Part shown: positions 8,961 through 17,233 of the stretch, piece after piece
How the letters are laid out: every line of letters starts with the position of its first letter
Numbering within the stretch: the stretch's first letter is position 1
Assembly (NCBI RefSeq): GCF_030678915.1
Contig: NZ_JAUUTZ010000001.1
Coordinates: 248,001 to 312,000 of the forward strand
Origin: Paracoccus wurundjeri
GTDB taxonomy: Bacteria > Pseudomonadota > Alphaproteobacteria > Rhodobacterales > Rhodobacteraceae
Direction of reading: 5' to 3'
DNA: 64,000 nucleotides
Notes under the pieces: model-generated
Seen by the model: only the letters and a program-made list of their open reading frames with translations
Database searches by the model: none
What the model was told of the DNA's origin: nothing
Translations under genes and position numbers: made by a program

Positions 8961-10787
8961 ATGAGAATCATCGCAATTCTGACTGTAACCACCGCACTTA
9001 CGGCATTTTCCTCGAACGCGCAGGAGCCTGTTCTCCTGTCCGAGATCACCCTGACCGCCGGCAGCGAGGCCACCGAACTCAGCCGTTCGGGCAGTTCGGT
9101 TTCGGTGCTTGACGAAGACAGCCTCGCGAACCGGACCGGGCAACCCATATCGCAAAGCATCAGCCGGTTGCCGGGGGTCACCATGACTCAGTCCGGGCCG
9201 CTGGGAACGACTGGAAACCTGCAGGTCCGGGGCGCGCCTGCGCAATATGTGCCCGTGATCATCGACGGGATCGACGTCTCGGATCCGGCGGCGGGGCAGC
9301 CCGCTTTCGATATCGGCGGCATGACTGGTGCGAATCTCGGGCGGGTCGAACTTTTACGCGGAACGCAATCGTCGCTTTACGGGTCGCGCGCGGTTGGCGG
9401 TGTGCTCAGCATGCAATCGCTGCGCCCGGAACAGGAGGGTTCGCACCATCGTTTCGCGATCGAAGCGGGCAGCTTCAATACGCTATTGGCCAGTTACGGC
9501 GTCACGTTGCGGCAGGGTGGAACGGATCTGGCGTTCTCGGCCAGCCGGATCCACAGCGACGGATTTTCCGCCAAGGACGAGAATGACGGCAATTTCGAGC
9601 GTGACGGATATGACGCCACCCGTCTGAATTTCTATGCGGCGCATGAATTGCAGAACGGGGCAATTATCGGCCTCAACGGTTTCTGGGAAAAAAGCGAGGG
9701 CGATTTCGACGAGTTCGGCGGTGATATCACGGGCACACCGGGCGATGAATATAACGAACGCGAATCCTATGGGCTGCGTGCCTTCGCGCAGTTCTCGACT
9801 GGCGAGGTTCAGCACGATGTCGCCCTGACCCGCTATCATATCGACCGCATGAGTTGGACGAATGGTCATGGTGATCCTTTTGTCGGCACCCGCACCAAAT
9901 TGTCCTGGCAGGGCGCAATGGATCTGGGCGGTGCGGGCACGCGCCTGATCATTGGTGCGGATACCGAGAAGGAAAAATCCGAAGGCAACGGCGATTCCCG
10001 CATGACGGGCGCTTTCGCGGAAATCGCGGTGCCGATCAGTCCCCGGCTTGACGTCAACGCATCGCTGCGCCGCGATGAACATTCGCGTTTCGGCGGTTAT
10101 ACCTCGGGCCGTCTGACGGCCGTCTATCGCGCCAACGAGGATTTGCTGTTCCGGGCCGCGGTCGGAAATGGCTTCCGCGCTCCGTCGCTTTATGAACTGT
10201 ACGATTCCTACGGCAACCCGGATATGGAGCGCGAGGAAAGCGTGACCGCTGAACTCGGTGTCGAAAAGCGTTGGGGCGATGAGAATTATCTGCGTGCCAC
10301 CGCGTTCTACACTGAAGCAGAGAACCTGATCGGCTTTGATAGGGAGTCGGTGTCCTGCAAGAGCGCGGTCGAGACGGGTTGGCCGGGATGCTACGCGCAG
10401 GTCGATGGAAAGGCCCGCCGCAAGGGGGTGGAACTCGATGGCCGCTTTGCTTTTGGCGCGGGCCACGCCCTGACGGCATCCTATACCTACACGGACAGCA
10501 ATGTGATCGCGAACTGGGCGGATGTGCCCGCGCATAGTCTTCACCTTGGCGTCGAGACGGAATTCACAAGCGGGACCACGGCAGGTATCGCGCTGCGGTA
10601 TCTGGCCCACCGGCCGGGAGAGCTGGAGGATTTCGCGACGGTTGATCTGTTGTTCAGCCATCCTCTGACCGAAAACGCTCAAGCCTATCTGCGCATCGAG
10701 AATATCTTCGACAAGCAATATCAATTGGTTGACAGCTATGGCACTCCTGATCGCTCTGTCTATGCGGGGCTGCGTGCGTCGTTCTAG
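8961..10787 (+). CDS. btuB: TonB-dependent vitamin B12 receptor BtuB
   Basis: This 608-residue outer-membrane receptor starts with a signal peptide (MRIIAILTVTTALTAFSSNA). A plug domain follows (residues ~40-150, with ISQSISRLPGVTMTQ and VELLRGTQSSLYGSRAVGG), then a beta-barrel ending in the terminal phenylalanine YAGLRASF. It transports corrinoids into the periplasm using TonB energy. The substrate assignment rests on the cobalamin riboswitch in its leader and the downstream ABC importer. The start was taken at the signal-peptide methionine behind ACAGGAAA; longer in-frame versions would read through the riboswitch. Confidence 0.93.
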   Translation: MRIIAILTVTTALTAFSSNAQEPVLLSEITLTAGSEATELSRSGSSVSVLDEDSLANRTGQPISQSISRLPGVTMTQSGPLGTTGNLQVRGAPAQYVPVIIDGIDVSDPAAGQPAFDIGGMTGANLGRVELLRGTQSSLYGSRAVGGVLSMQSLRPEQEGSHHRFAIEAGSFNTLLASYGVTLRQGGTDLAFSASRIHSDGFSAKDENDGNFERDGYDATRLNFYAAHELQNGAIIGLNGFWEKSEGDFDEFGGDITGTPGDEYNERESYGLRAFAQFSTGEVQHDVALTRYHIDRMSWTNGHGDPFVGTRTKLSWQGAMDLGGAGTRLIIGADTEKEKSEGNGDSRMTGAFAEIAVPISPRLDVNASLRRDEHSRFGGYTSGRLTAVYRANEDLLFRAAVGNGFRAPSLYELYDSYGNPDMEREESVTAELGVEKRWGDENYLRATAFYTEAENLIGFDRESVSCKSAVETGWPGCYAQVDGKARRKGVELDGRFAFGAGHALTASYTYTDSNVIANWADVPAHSLHLGVETEFTSGTTAGIALRYLAHRPGELEDFATVDLLFSHPLTENAQAYLRIENIFDKQYQLVDSYGTPDRSVYAGLRASF

Positions 10788-11574
10788 GCGCATCTGCGGC
10801 TGGCTGGTGGCGATGCTGGTCGCCGCAGTCCTTCCCGCCGAGTCCGCGCCGCAGCGTGTGGTGTCGATGAATCTGTGCACCGATCAGATTGCCATGTTGC
10901 TTGCGGCGGAAGGGCAGTTGATTTCGGTCAGCGATCTGGCGGCGGATCCCCGGATGTCATCGATGGCGGACAAGGCTGCGGCGTACCAGGAAAATCATGG
11001 CCGGGCCGAGGAAATCTATCTGATGCGTCCCGATCTGGTTATTGCGGGGCAATTCACGCAAGGGCCGACCGTGCAGATGTTGCGGCGGCTTGGGATCCGC
11101 GTCGAGGTTTTTCCTCCGGCCGAAAGCATCGAGTCGATCCGCAAGGAGATCCGCCATATGGGGGCGTTGCTGGGCCGTGAGCAAGCGGCGGACGCCCTGC
11201 TTGCCGATTTCGATGAGGGTCTGGAGGCTACCGCCAGCAAGACCCGGCGCGGCAGGGCTGCGCTTTATTATGCGAATGGTTTCACCTCCGGGCGGAACAC
11301 GCTGGCCGGGACGATTCTGGATGCGGCGGGTTACGATAATGTCGCCGGAGATTTCGGTATCGACGACACCTCGGCGCTGCCCATGGAACTGATCGTGATG
11401 TCGCAGCCGGACCGGGTGATTACCGGCTCGAAATGGCCCGGGCAATCCCGGTCCGAGGCGATCCTTGATCATCCCGCACTGAAGAAACTCTCATTCGGGG
11501 TCGCCGAGGCGACGGACCGGGACTGGGTTTGCGGCACCCCGTATATTCTTCGCGCCATCGGGGAACTGCAATGA
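10762..11574 (+). CDS. btuF: Vitamin B12 ABC transporter, substrate-binding protein (BtuF-like)
   Basis: This periplasmic helical-backbone (cluster A-II) binding protein has about 270 residues. An Arg-rich n-region, a hydrophobic stretch WLVAMLVAAVLP and AESA form a signal peptide. The mature part opens with PQRVVSMNLCTDQIAMLLA, typical of BtuF/FhuD/FecB proteins. It would carry corrinoids from BtuB to BtuC. The coding region overlaps the end of btuB by about 26 nt. The start is uncertain: ATG at 10762 gives the best signal peptide, with GTG at 10774 an alternative. The substrate is inferred from the riboswitch operon. Confidence 0.85.
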   Translation: MRGCVRRSRRICGWLVAMLVAAVLPAESAPQRVVSMNLCTDQIAMLLAAEGQLISVSDLAADPRMSSMADKAAAYQENHGRAEEIYLMRPDLVIAGQFTQGPTVQMLRRLGIRVEVFPPAESIESIRKEIRHMGALLGREQAADALLADFDEGLEATASKTRRGRAALYYANGFTSGRNTLAGTILDAAGYDNVAGDFGIDDTSALPMELIVMSQPDRVITGSKWPGQSRSEAILDHPALKKLSFGVAEATDRDWVCGTPYILRAIGELQ

Positions 11575-12557
11575 AACCGGTTTTCGCCCTCCTGACGCTG
11601 CTGATGCTTGGGCTGTTCATCCTGTCTCTGGTAACCGGTCCCGCCGATCTGGGCATGGCTGACAGTCTTCTGGCGATGATATGGGGCGGCGACGGCCCGG
11701 TTCCGATCGTCATGCGCGAGATCCGTCTGCCGCGCGCGATCCTTGGGCTGGCAATCGGCGGGGCGCTTGGACTTGGCGGAGCGGCGATGCAGGGTTATCT
11801 GCGCAATCCGCTGGCCGAGCCGGGGCTGATCGGCGTTTCGGGGATGGCCGCGCTGGGGGCGGTTCTGGCGATTCAGACCGGAATGGCCCTGAACGCGCCA
11901 CTTGTATTGCCGCTATCGGCACTGATCGGCGCGGCGGCCGGAGCGGGCCTGCTGATCCTGCTGGCCGGTCCGGGCGGCGGGTCGGTCACGCTGATCCTTG
12001 CCGGAATTGCCATCTCGGCATTGGCGAATGCCGGGACCGCATTGGTTCTCAACCTGTCTCCCAATCCCTACGCGGCGAATGAGATCGTCTTCTGGCTGAT
12101 GGGATCGCTGGCCGACCGCTCGATGCTGCATGTCGCGCTTGCCTTGCCGTTGATCCTGCTGGGCGCTGTACTGGTCTGTGGCACGGCGCGCGGGCTGGAT
12201 GCACTCACGCTGGGGGAATCCGCGGCGATGTCGATGGGAGTTTCGGCGGTGGCGCTAAGATGGCGCCTGATCGCGGGGCTGGCGCTTATGATTGGCCCGG
12301 CAACTGCGGTCGCCGGAGTAATCGGCTTCGTGGGGCTTGTCGTTCCGCATATCCTCAGGCCGTGGGTTGGCGCGCGCCCGTCGCTGCTGTTACCGGCATC
12401 GGCGCTTGGCGGTGCGATCCTTGTGCTGACTGCGGATATCGCCGTGCGGATGATCGTGCCCGAGAGGGATCTGAAACTGGGCGTGCTGACGGCGATCATC
12501 GGTGCGCCGCTGTTTCTGCATCTGATCTGGAAGACCCGCAGCGGAGGCAGGATATGA
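11571..12557 (+). CDS. btuC: Vitamin B12 ABC transporter permease BtuC
   Basis: This is a 328-residue inner-membrane permease of the FecCD family. It has a hydrophobic first helix (FALLTLLMLGLFILSLVTG) and the family-typical segments LPRAILGLAIGGALGLGGAAMQGYLRNPLAEPGLIGVSGMAALG and GFVGLVVPHILRPWVG, the latter contacting the ATPase. About ten membrane helices are expected. Its ATG overlaps the btuF stop (ATGA), and its own stop overlaps the start of btuD in the same way, so translation is coupled across the importer. Confidence 0.92.
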   Translation: MKPVFALLTLLMLGLFILSLVTGPADLGMADSLLAMIWGGDGPVPIVMREIRLPRAILGLAIGGALGLGGAAMQGYLRNPLAEPGLIGVSGMAALGAVLAIQTGMALNAPLVLPLSALIGAAAGAGLLILLAGPGGGSVTLILAGIAISALANAGTALVLNLSPNPYAANEIVFWLMGSLADRSMLHVALALPLILLGAVLVCGTARGLDALTLGESAAMSMGVSAVALRWRLIAGLALMIGPATAVAGVIGFVGLVVPHILRPWVGARPSLLLPASALGGAILVLTADIAVRMIVPERDLKLGVLTAIIGAPLFLHLIWKTRSGGRI

Positions 12558-13294
12558 GTTTGCTCGAACTGCGGGAACTTTCGGTGATCCGGCGCAATCG
12601 GCAGGTGTTGAACGATGTTAGCCTGACCATTAACGAAGGTGAACTGGTCGGGCTGATCGGTCCGAACGGCGCGGGAAAATCGACCCTGATGGAGGCCGCG
12701 CTGGGGATGATTCCGTTTTCCGGCAGTTCCAGCCTTGCAGCGATGGGAACGGAAGGGCGCGCCCGCAAAGCCGCCTATCTGCCGCAATCGCGTGAAATTG
12801 CCTGGCCCGTCAGTGTCGAGGATCTGATCTCGCTGGGGCGCCTTCCCTGGCCGGGCGGCGGATACAGGGCAGAAGACAGGGACGCCATCGAATCCGCCAT
12901 CACCCGCATGGAGCTGCAGCCATTCCGCCATCGGACCGCGCTGCGCCTTTCGGGGGGCGAACAGGCGCGGGTTCTGATTGCGCGGGCATTGGCGCAGCAA
13001 ACCCCGCTGATCGTCGCGGATGAGCCGGTCGCGGGGCTTGATCCGGCGCAACAGCTTGCCTGCCTGCGCCTGTTCCGGCAACTCGCGCAAGAGGGCAGGG
13101 GCCTGCTTGTATCGTTGCACGATCTTGGGCTTGCCGTCCGGTTCTGCGACCGTCTCGTGCTTCTGGCCGGGGGAAGGGTGCTGGCAGATGGCGATCCCCG
13201 GCATGTGCTTCGGGACGAGACCGTGCAGGATGCGTTCGGCATCACCTTGCGCCATATCGAGACACCGGACGGACCGGCGGTTCTGCCGGTCTGA
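12554..13294 (+). CDS. btuD: Vitamin B12 ABC transporter ATP-binding protein BtuD
   Basis: This 246-residue ABC ATPase powers the BtuCDF importer on the cytoplasmic face. It has Walker A GPNGAGKST (residues 36-44), a Q-loop glutamine in YLPQSREI, the signature LSGGEQARV, Walker B LIVADEP and the H-loop histidine in SLHDLGLAV. It is the last gene of the riboswitch operon and meets the convergent prpE after about 40 bp. In-frame sequence upstream of the ATG lies inside btuC and was excluded. Confidence 0.93.
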   Translation: MSLLELRELSVIRRNRQVLNDVSLTINEGELVGLIGPNGAGKSTLMEAALGMIPFSGSSSLAAMGTEGRARKAAYLPQSREIAWPVSVEDLISLGRLPWPGGGYRAEDRDAIESAITRMELQPFRHRTALRLSGGEQARVLIARALAQQTPLIVADEPVAGLDPAQQLACLRLFRQLAQEGRGLLVSLHDLGLAVRFCDRLVLLAGGRVLADGDPRHVLRDETVQDAFGITLRHIETPDGPAVLPV

Positions 13295-13333
13295 GGCTGT
13301 GCAGGGGGAATGGCCGGGACGGCAGGGGCGCTG

Positions 13334-15232
13334 TCAGGAGGCGCCTTGCCCGATATGTCCGGCCTTTTTCAATGCATCGGCAATTTCATCCAGAATCGCG
13401 GGATCGTCGATCGTGGCGGGCGCAGTTACCGTTTCGCCATTCGCGACCTTTGCCATGATCGCGCGGAGGATCTTGCCCGAGCGGGTCTTGGGCAACCGCT
13501 CGACCACGCAGGCGGTCTTGAAAGCGGCGACCGGCCCGATCTTGTCCCGGACCATGGCAACGACCTCTCGGGTGATCTGTTCGTCCGGCGCGTCGATGCC
13601 GCGTTTCAGGCACAGGAAACCCAGCGGCACCTCGCCTTTCAGCGGATCGCTTGCGCCGATCACCGCAGCCTCGGCGACGGCCGGATGCGAGGCAAGAACC
13701 TCTTCCATGGCGCCGGTGGACAGGCGGTGTCCGGCGACATTGATCACGTCATCGGTACGCGCCATGATATAAAGATAACCATCCGCATCGACATATCCCG
13801 CGTCACCGGTTTCGTAATAGCCGGGGAAACGCTCGAAATAAGCCTTGTGAAGCCGCGCTTCGGCATTCCACAGATTCGGCAGGGCCCCCGGCGGCAACGG
13901 CAATTTGATCGCAATCGCCCCAAGCATCCCGGTTGGCGTCTCATTGCCTGAATCGTCAAGGATATGAACATCATAGCCGGGCATCGCCACCGAGGGGCTG
14001 CCCTTCTTGACCGGCAGATGCTCGATGCCGAAAGGGTTCGCGGCGATGGACCAGCCGGTTTCCGTTTGCCACCAGTGATCCAGAACTGGCAGGTTCAGCT
14101 TGTCCTCAAGCCAGGTGATCGTATCCGGATCGGCCCGTTCGCCTGCCAGAAACACCGCCTTGAGAGCAGACAGATCGTAATTGCCGATCAGCTTGCCATC
14201 CGGATCCTCGCGTTTGACGGCCCGGATGGCGGTCGGAGCGGTGAAGAAGCTTTTGACCTTGTGCTCGCTTATCACGCGCCAGAAGGTTCCGGCATCCGGC
14301 GTTCCGACCGGTTTCCCCTCGAATATGATCGTCGTCGCGCCCGTGAATAGCGGCGCATAGCAGATATAGCTATGCCCGACCACCCAGCCGACATCCGAGG
14401 CGGCCCAATATACGTCTCCGGCATCGATGTCGTAGATATTCTTCATCGACCAGTTCAGTGCCACCAGATGTCCGGCGCTATGCCTGATCACGCCCTTGGG
14501 CTTACCGGTCGTTCCCGAAGTGTATAGAACATAGAGCGGATGGTTGCCCTCGACAGGCAGGCAATCCGCCGGAACGGCATCCTGCTGGAAGCTGTCCCAT
14601 TCAAAATCCCGTCCGGGGATCATCTCGGCGATTTCCTGTTCCCGTTGCAGGATCACGCAGAATTCCGGCTTGTGGGTGGCCATGCTGATGGCCGTGTCCA
14701 GCAGCGGCTTATAGCTGACGATCCGGCCCGGCTCGATTCCGCAGGAGGCCGAGATGATGGCGCGGGGGGTTGCATCGTCGATACGCACCGCCAGTTCCCG
14801 CGCGGCAAAGCCACCGAAGACGACGGAATGTATCGCACCGATCCTTGCGCATGCGAGCATGGCGATGATCGCCTCGGGAACCATCGGCATATAGATAATG
14901 ACCCTGTCGCCCTTGACGACGCCTTTTGCCTGTAAGGCACCTGCCAGACGGGCGACCCTGTCGCGCAGCTCGGAAAAGGTGATCTTCTGGACGCTGCCGG
15001 TGACAGGGCTGTCATGAATGACTGCGGGCTGATCGCCGCGTCCTGCCTCGACATGGCGATCCACGGCGTTCCAGCAGGTATTGACCATCGCATCCGAGAA
15101 CCATTCCCCCACCGGGCCCTGATCGAACCATCCCTTGGCCGGCGCGCGGTCCCAGTCGATATCCTCGGCCGCTTTCAGCCAGAATGCTTCCGGATCCGCT
15201 TTCCACGCGTCGTAAATGTCACGATAAGTCAT
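13334..15232 (-). CDS. prpE: Propionyl-CoA synthetase PrpE
   Basis: This 632-residue acyl-adenylate-forming enzyme activates propionate to propionyl-CoA in two steps through propionyl-AMP. The AMP-binding loop YTSGTTGKPKG is at residues 237-247. The C-terminal lysine motif KTRSGKILR, with Lys587 as the usual acetylation and catalytic site, is intact. The N-terminus MTYRDIYDAWKADPEAFW is the PrpE/acetyl-CoA synthetase start domain. In this window the product can flow into PccAB and methylmalonyl-CoA mutase. Acetate may be a secondary substrate. It is monocistronic and divergent to a coiled-coil protein gene. Confidence 0.92.
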   Translation of the reverse strand: MTYRDIYDAWKADPEAFWLKAAEDIDWDRAPAKGWFDQGPVGEWFSDAMVNTCWNAVDRHVEAGRGDQPAVIHDSPVTGSVQKITFSELRDRVARLAGALQAKGVVKGDRVIIYMPMVPEAIIAMLACARIGAIHSVVFGGFAARELAVRIDDATPRAIISASCGIEPGRIVSYKPLLDTAISMATHKPEFCVILQREQEIAEMIPGRDFEWDSFQQDAVPADCLPVEGNHPLYVLYTSGTTGKPKGVIRHSAGHLVALNWSMKNIYDIDAGDVYWAASDVGWVVGHSYICYAPLFTGATTIIFEGKPVGTPDAGTFWRVISEHKVKSFFTAPTAIRAVKREDPDGKLIGNYDLSALKAVFLAGERADPDTITWLEDKLNLPVLDHWWQTETGWSIAANPFGIEHLPVKKGSPSVAMPGYDVHILDDSGNETPTGMLGAIAIKLPLPPGALPNLWNAEARLHKAYFERFPGYYETGDAGYVDADGYLYIMARTDDVINVAGHRLSTGAMEEVLASHPAVAEAAVIGASDPLKGEVPLGFLCLKRGIDAPDEQITREVVAMVRDKIGPVAAFKTACVVERLPKTRSGKILRAIMAKVANGETVTAPATIDDPAILDEIADALKKAGHIGQGAS

Positions 15233-15438
15233 GTCTCATCCCCTCCTTGCCTGCCAGAACCGGTGTTACACGATGATCTTCGGCGGCTGCAACGCCACTT
15301 TGCCCGAAGCGCGCCTTGTGGCCCGTTTCGGCCTGATGCGGGTTTGACAAAATCAACTTGCCGCAGCAGGCTGTTTACCGGGGCCGGGTTTGTCACGGCG
15401 TGTGTCTCGCCGGGCCGCTGCCCCGCAGGAGAGGTGCT

Positions 15439-15876
15439 ATGAAACTGTCCGATATGTTTTCCAGTCTTGCCGGCAATGCCCGCGATTTCGAAGAGCGGGT
15501 CAGCGAATGGCAGGCGCAACTGACCAGCAGCAATGAAGACATGATGGCCAGTGCCCGCAAATGGCAAGAGACGGCCATGCAGCGGCAGGAAGAACTGAAC
15601 AGGCAGATGCAGGGCTATTTCGAGGAAGCGAACGAAAATGTCCGGACCCAGTGGCAGACCATGCAGACAGCCTGGGAAGAGCAGTTCAGGAAGATGCAGG
15701 ACAAAAGCGAAGAAATGCGCAAAGCGGCCATGAAAAGCGGAAATTTCCCCGATTGGGCCGAGGCTTATGCCGCCCAGATGGTGACTTTCGCACAGAAGAT
15801 GCAGGACGAGGCAGCCAATGCCATTGCCGCCGCCACCGAGGCGCGGGGATCGGACAAAAAGAGCAGGAAGAGCTGA
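15439..15876 (+). CDS. Coiled-coil protein of unknown function
   Basis: This is a 145-residue, strongly amphipathic, probably all-helical protein without signal peptide or membrane segment. Residues ~15-115 are rich in Gln, Glu, Met and Trp, with long charged helices (WQAQLTSSNEDMMASARKWQE and later WQTMQTAWEEQFRKMQDKSEE). It ends in a basic SDKKSRKS tail. The start follows a clear GGAGAGGTGCT site. I do not recognise the family. The architecture resembles phasins or other surface-coating helical proteins, but no phasin signature is visible, so no function is assigned. It lies between prpE and the lysis genes. Confidence 0.7.
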   Translation: MKLSDMFSSLAGNARDFEERVSEWQAQLTSSNEDMMASARKWQETAMQRQEELNRQMQGYFEEANENVRTQWQTMQTAWEEQFRKMQDKSEEMRKAAMKSGNFPDWAEAYAAQMVTFAQKMQDEAANAIAAATEARGSDKKSRKS

Positions 15877-15913
15877 TCCGCCCGGCGCCACAGGCAGGGC
15901 AACGCCCGCAGGG

Positions 15914-15928
15914 TTAAGCCGGGATTAA
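15914..15928 (+). promoter_or_regulatory. CtrA-type binding site upstream of the lysis cassette
   Basis: TTAA-GCCGGGA-TTAA, followed by C, matches the full CtrA consensus TTAA-N7-TTAAC. It stands 61 nt before the endolysin start codon, in the only intergenic space of the cassette. In Rhodobacter capsulatus, release of the gene transfer agent depends on CtrA. Binding here is inferred from the motif and position. Confidence 0.7.
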
Positions 15929-15989
15929 CCGGCGGGCGCGACTTTCGTCATCTCCGCCAATCCGGGCGGGAACAGGCGAAAGGGATGCA

Positions 15990-16616
15990 ATGCCAAATGT
16001 TGAAGCGCCAACCGTGGGCATGATCGCACGAGAGATCGTCGCCCGCGAGGGCGGCTATGTGAATGATCCGGACGATCCGGGCGGGGCGACCAAATACGGT
16101 GTCACCATCGGCACCATGCGCGCGCTTGGGATGGATCTTGATGGCAACGGCCGCGTGGATCGGGCCGATGTGAAGGCCCTGACCCGCGAACAGGCCGAAC
16201 ATGTCTTTGTCGAACATTATTTTCATCGCCCCCGTTTGGCGGAACTGCCAGAGACGGTGCAGGCGTCGGTCTTCGACATGTATGTGAATTCCGGTGCCAA
16301 TGCCGTGAAAATCCTGCAAAGGCTTGTGACGCGGATGGGATGTCCGGCAAATCCCGACGGGGTGATCGGCCCCCTGACGGTTTCAGCCGCCCATGCTGCG
16401 GCGGATGCGGCGCCCGAACATCTTGCGGATGCCTATGGGATCGCGCGGCGCAACTATTATTACGCTTTGGCTGACCGCAGATCCGCCAGCCGCAAATATG
16501 CCCGCACCCGCAAGGGCGGCAAAGGGGGATGGATCACCCGCGCCGAAAGCTTCATCTCGCCCAGATATCACTTATCCGAAACCGAACATCGCAGGAGAAT
16601 CGCGCAATGGGGCTGA
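15990..16616 (+). CDS. GH108 endolysin (N-acetylmuramidase), GTA-lysis type
   Basis: This 208-residue peptidoglycan hydrolase opens with the glycosyl hydrolase 108 active-site motif EGGYVNDPDDPGGATKYGVT (residues 20-39), whose first glutamate is the expected catalytic residue. A C-terminal PG_binding_3-like part (from about residue 100, MYVNSGANAVKILQRL) follows. Residues 49-60 form a perfect EF-hand-like loop (D-x-D-x-N-x-R-x-D-x-x-D). There is no signal peptide, so it needs the holin encoded just downstream, which it overlaps by 10 nt. The pair resembles the separate endolysin-holin locus used to release the gene transfer agent in Rhodobacter capsulatus. Confidence 0.85.
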   Translation: MPNVEAPTVGMIAREIVAREGGYVNDPDDPGGATKYGVTIGTMRALGMDLDGNGRVDRADVKALTREQAEHVFVEHYFHRPRLAELPETVQASVFDMYVNSGANAVKILQRLVTRMGCPANPDGVIGPLTVSAAHAAADAAPEHLADAYGIARRNYYYALADRRSASRKYARTRKGGKGGWITRAESFISPRYHLSETEHRRRIAQWG

Positions 16617-17119
16617 TCGGCAGGTTTGTTCGCGGGCAGGGCGCCACCGCGCTTGGCAGCGCCGTGGGGGGTGTGGCTGAAATCTTCGTCCAGAACGCCA
16701 CCCGCCGGATGGAACTGGACGAAGCGGCATATGCGCGGGCGGTCACTCAGTTCGGGCAGGAATTCATGGGCCGTGACGGCGGTTGGTTCGACAGTATCGT
16801 CAATGGATTGAACAGGCTTCCCCGGCCGCTTCTGGCTTTGGGGACGATGGCGCTTTTCGGTTATGCGATGATCGAGCCCACCGGCTTCGGATTGCGGATG
16901 GAGGGCCTGCAGCAGGTGCCCGAGCCGCTTTGGTGGTTGCTTGGCGCGATTGTCGGATTTTATTTCTGCGCGCGTGAAGCGCATTATTTCCGCAATCGCC
17001 ATTGGCCCGCGAAAGGCGCGGAACCCGCAGCGCAACGGGCTGTTCAGGTGCCCGAAGACGATTTCCCGGACAATGCCGCCTTGCGGGATTGGGCGGCAAA
17101 TATGCGAAAACGGCAGTGA
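16607..17119 (+). CDS. Holin of the 3-TM GTA-release type
   Basis: This 170-residue inner-membrane protein starts inside the end of the endolysin gene, behind GCAGGAGAA. It has a small-residue-rich N-terminal helix (residues ~10-28), a hydrophobic helix RPLLALGTMALFGYAMI (about 67-83) and a second, WWLLGAIVGFYFCA (about 100-115), then a hydrophilic tail. This fits the GTA_holin_3TM family, which opens the membrane so that the endolysin can reach the wall. The operon ends in a strong terminator. The same gene pair also occurs in ordinary prophages, but no other phage gene is present nearby. Confidence 0.8.
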   Translation: MGLIGRFVRGQGATALGSAVGGVAEIFVQNATRRMELDEAAYARAVTQFGQEFMGRDGGWFDSIVNGLNRLPRPLLALGTMALFGYAMIEPTGFGLRMEGLQQVPEPLWWLLGAIVGFYFCAREAHYFRNRHWPAKGAEPAAQRAVQVPEDDFPDNAALRDWAANMRKRQ

Positions 17120-17169
17120 TTCTTGCCGCATCAGGGCGGCGGATACACGGAAAACTGACAGGTAGCGAC

Positions 17170-17195
17170 AAAGGGGGGACTTTCCCCCCTTTTTT
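17170..17195 (+). terminator. Rho-independent terminator of the lysis cassette
   Basis: AAAGGGGGG and CCCCCCTTT form a 9-bp stem around ACTTT and run into a further T-tract. It lies about 50 nt after the holin stop and about 40 nt before ccmF. Confidence 0.85.
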
Positions 17196-17233
17196 CATGG
17201 CTCTATGCTGCGCCTATACGGAGGTTCGCTCAT

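Noticed and set aside
9483..10880. 465-codon frame antisense to btuB
   Set aside because: It is a shadow of the receptor gene; composition is His/Arg/Ile-rich without recognisable domains.
16134..16169. Reading the EF-hand loop as a dockerin module
   Set aside because: There is one loop only, inside a lysozyme domain, with no second repeat or cohesin context.
15439..17119. A prophage remnant
   Set aside because: Only lysis genes are present; there is no integrase, repressor, capsid or tail gene, no attachment-site repeat, and codon and base composition match the neighbours.
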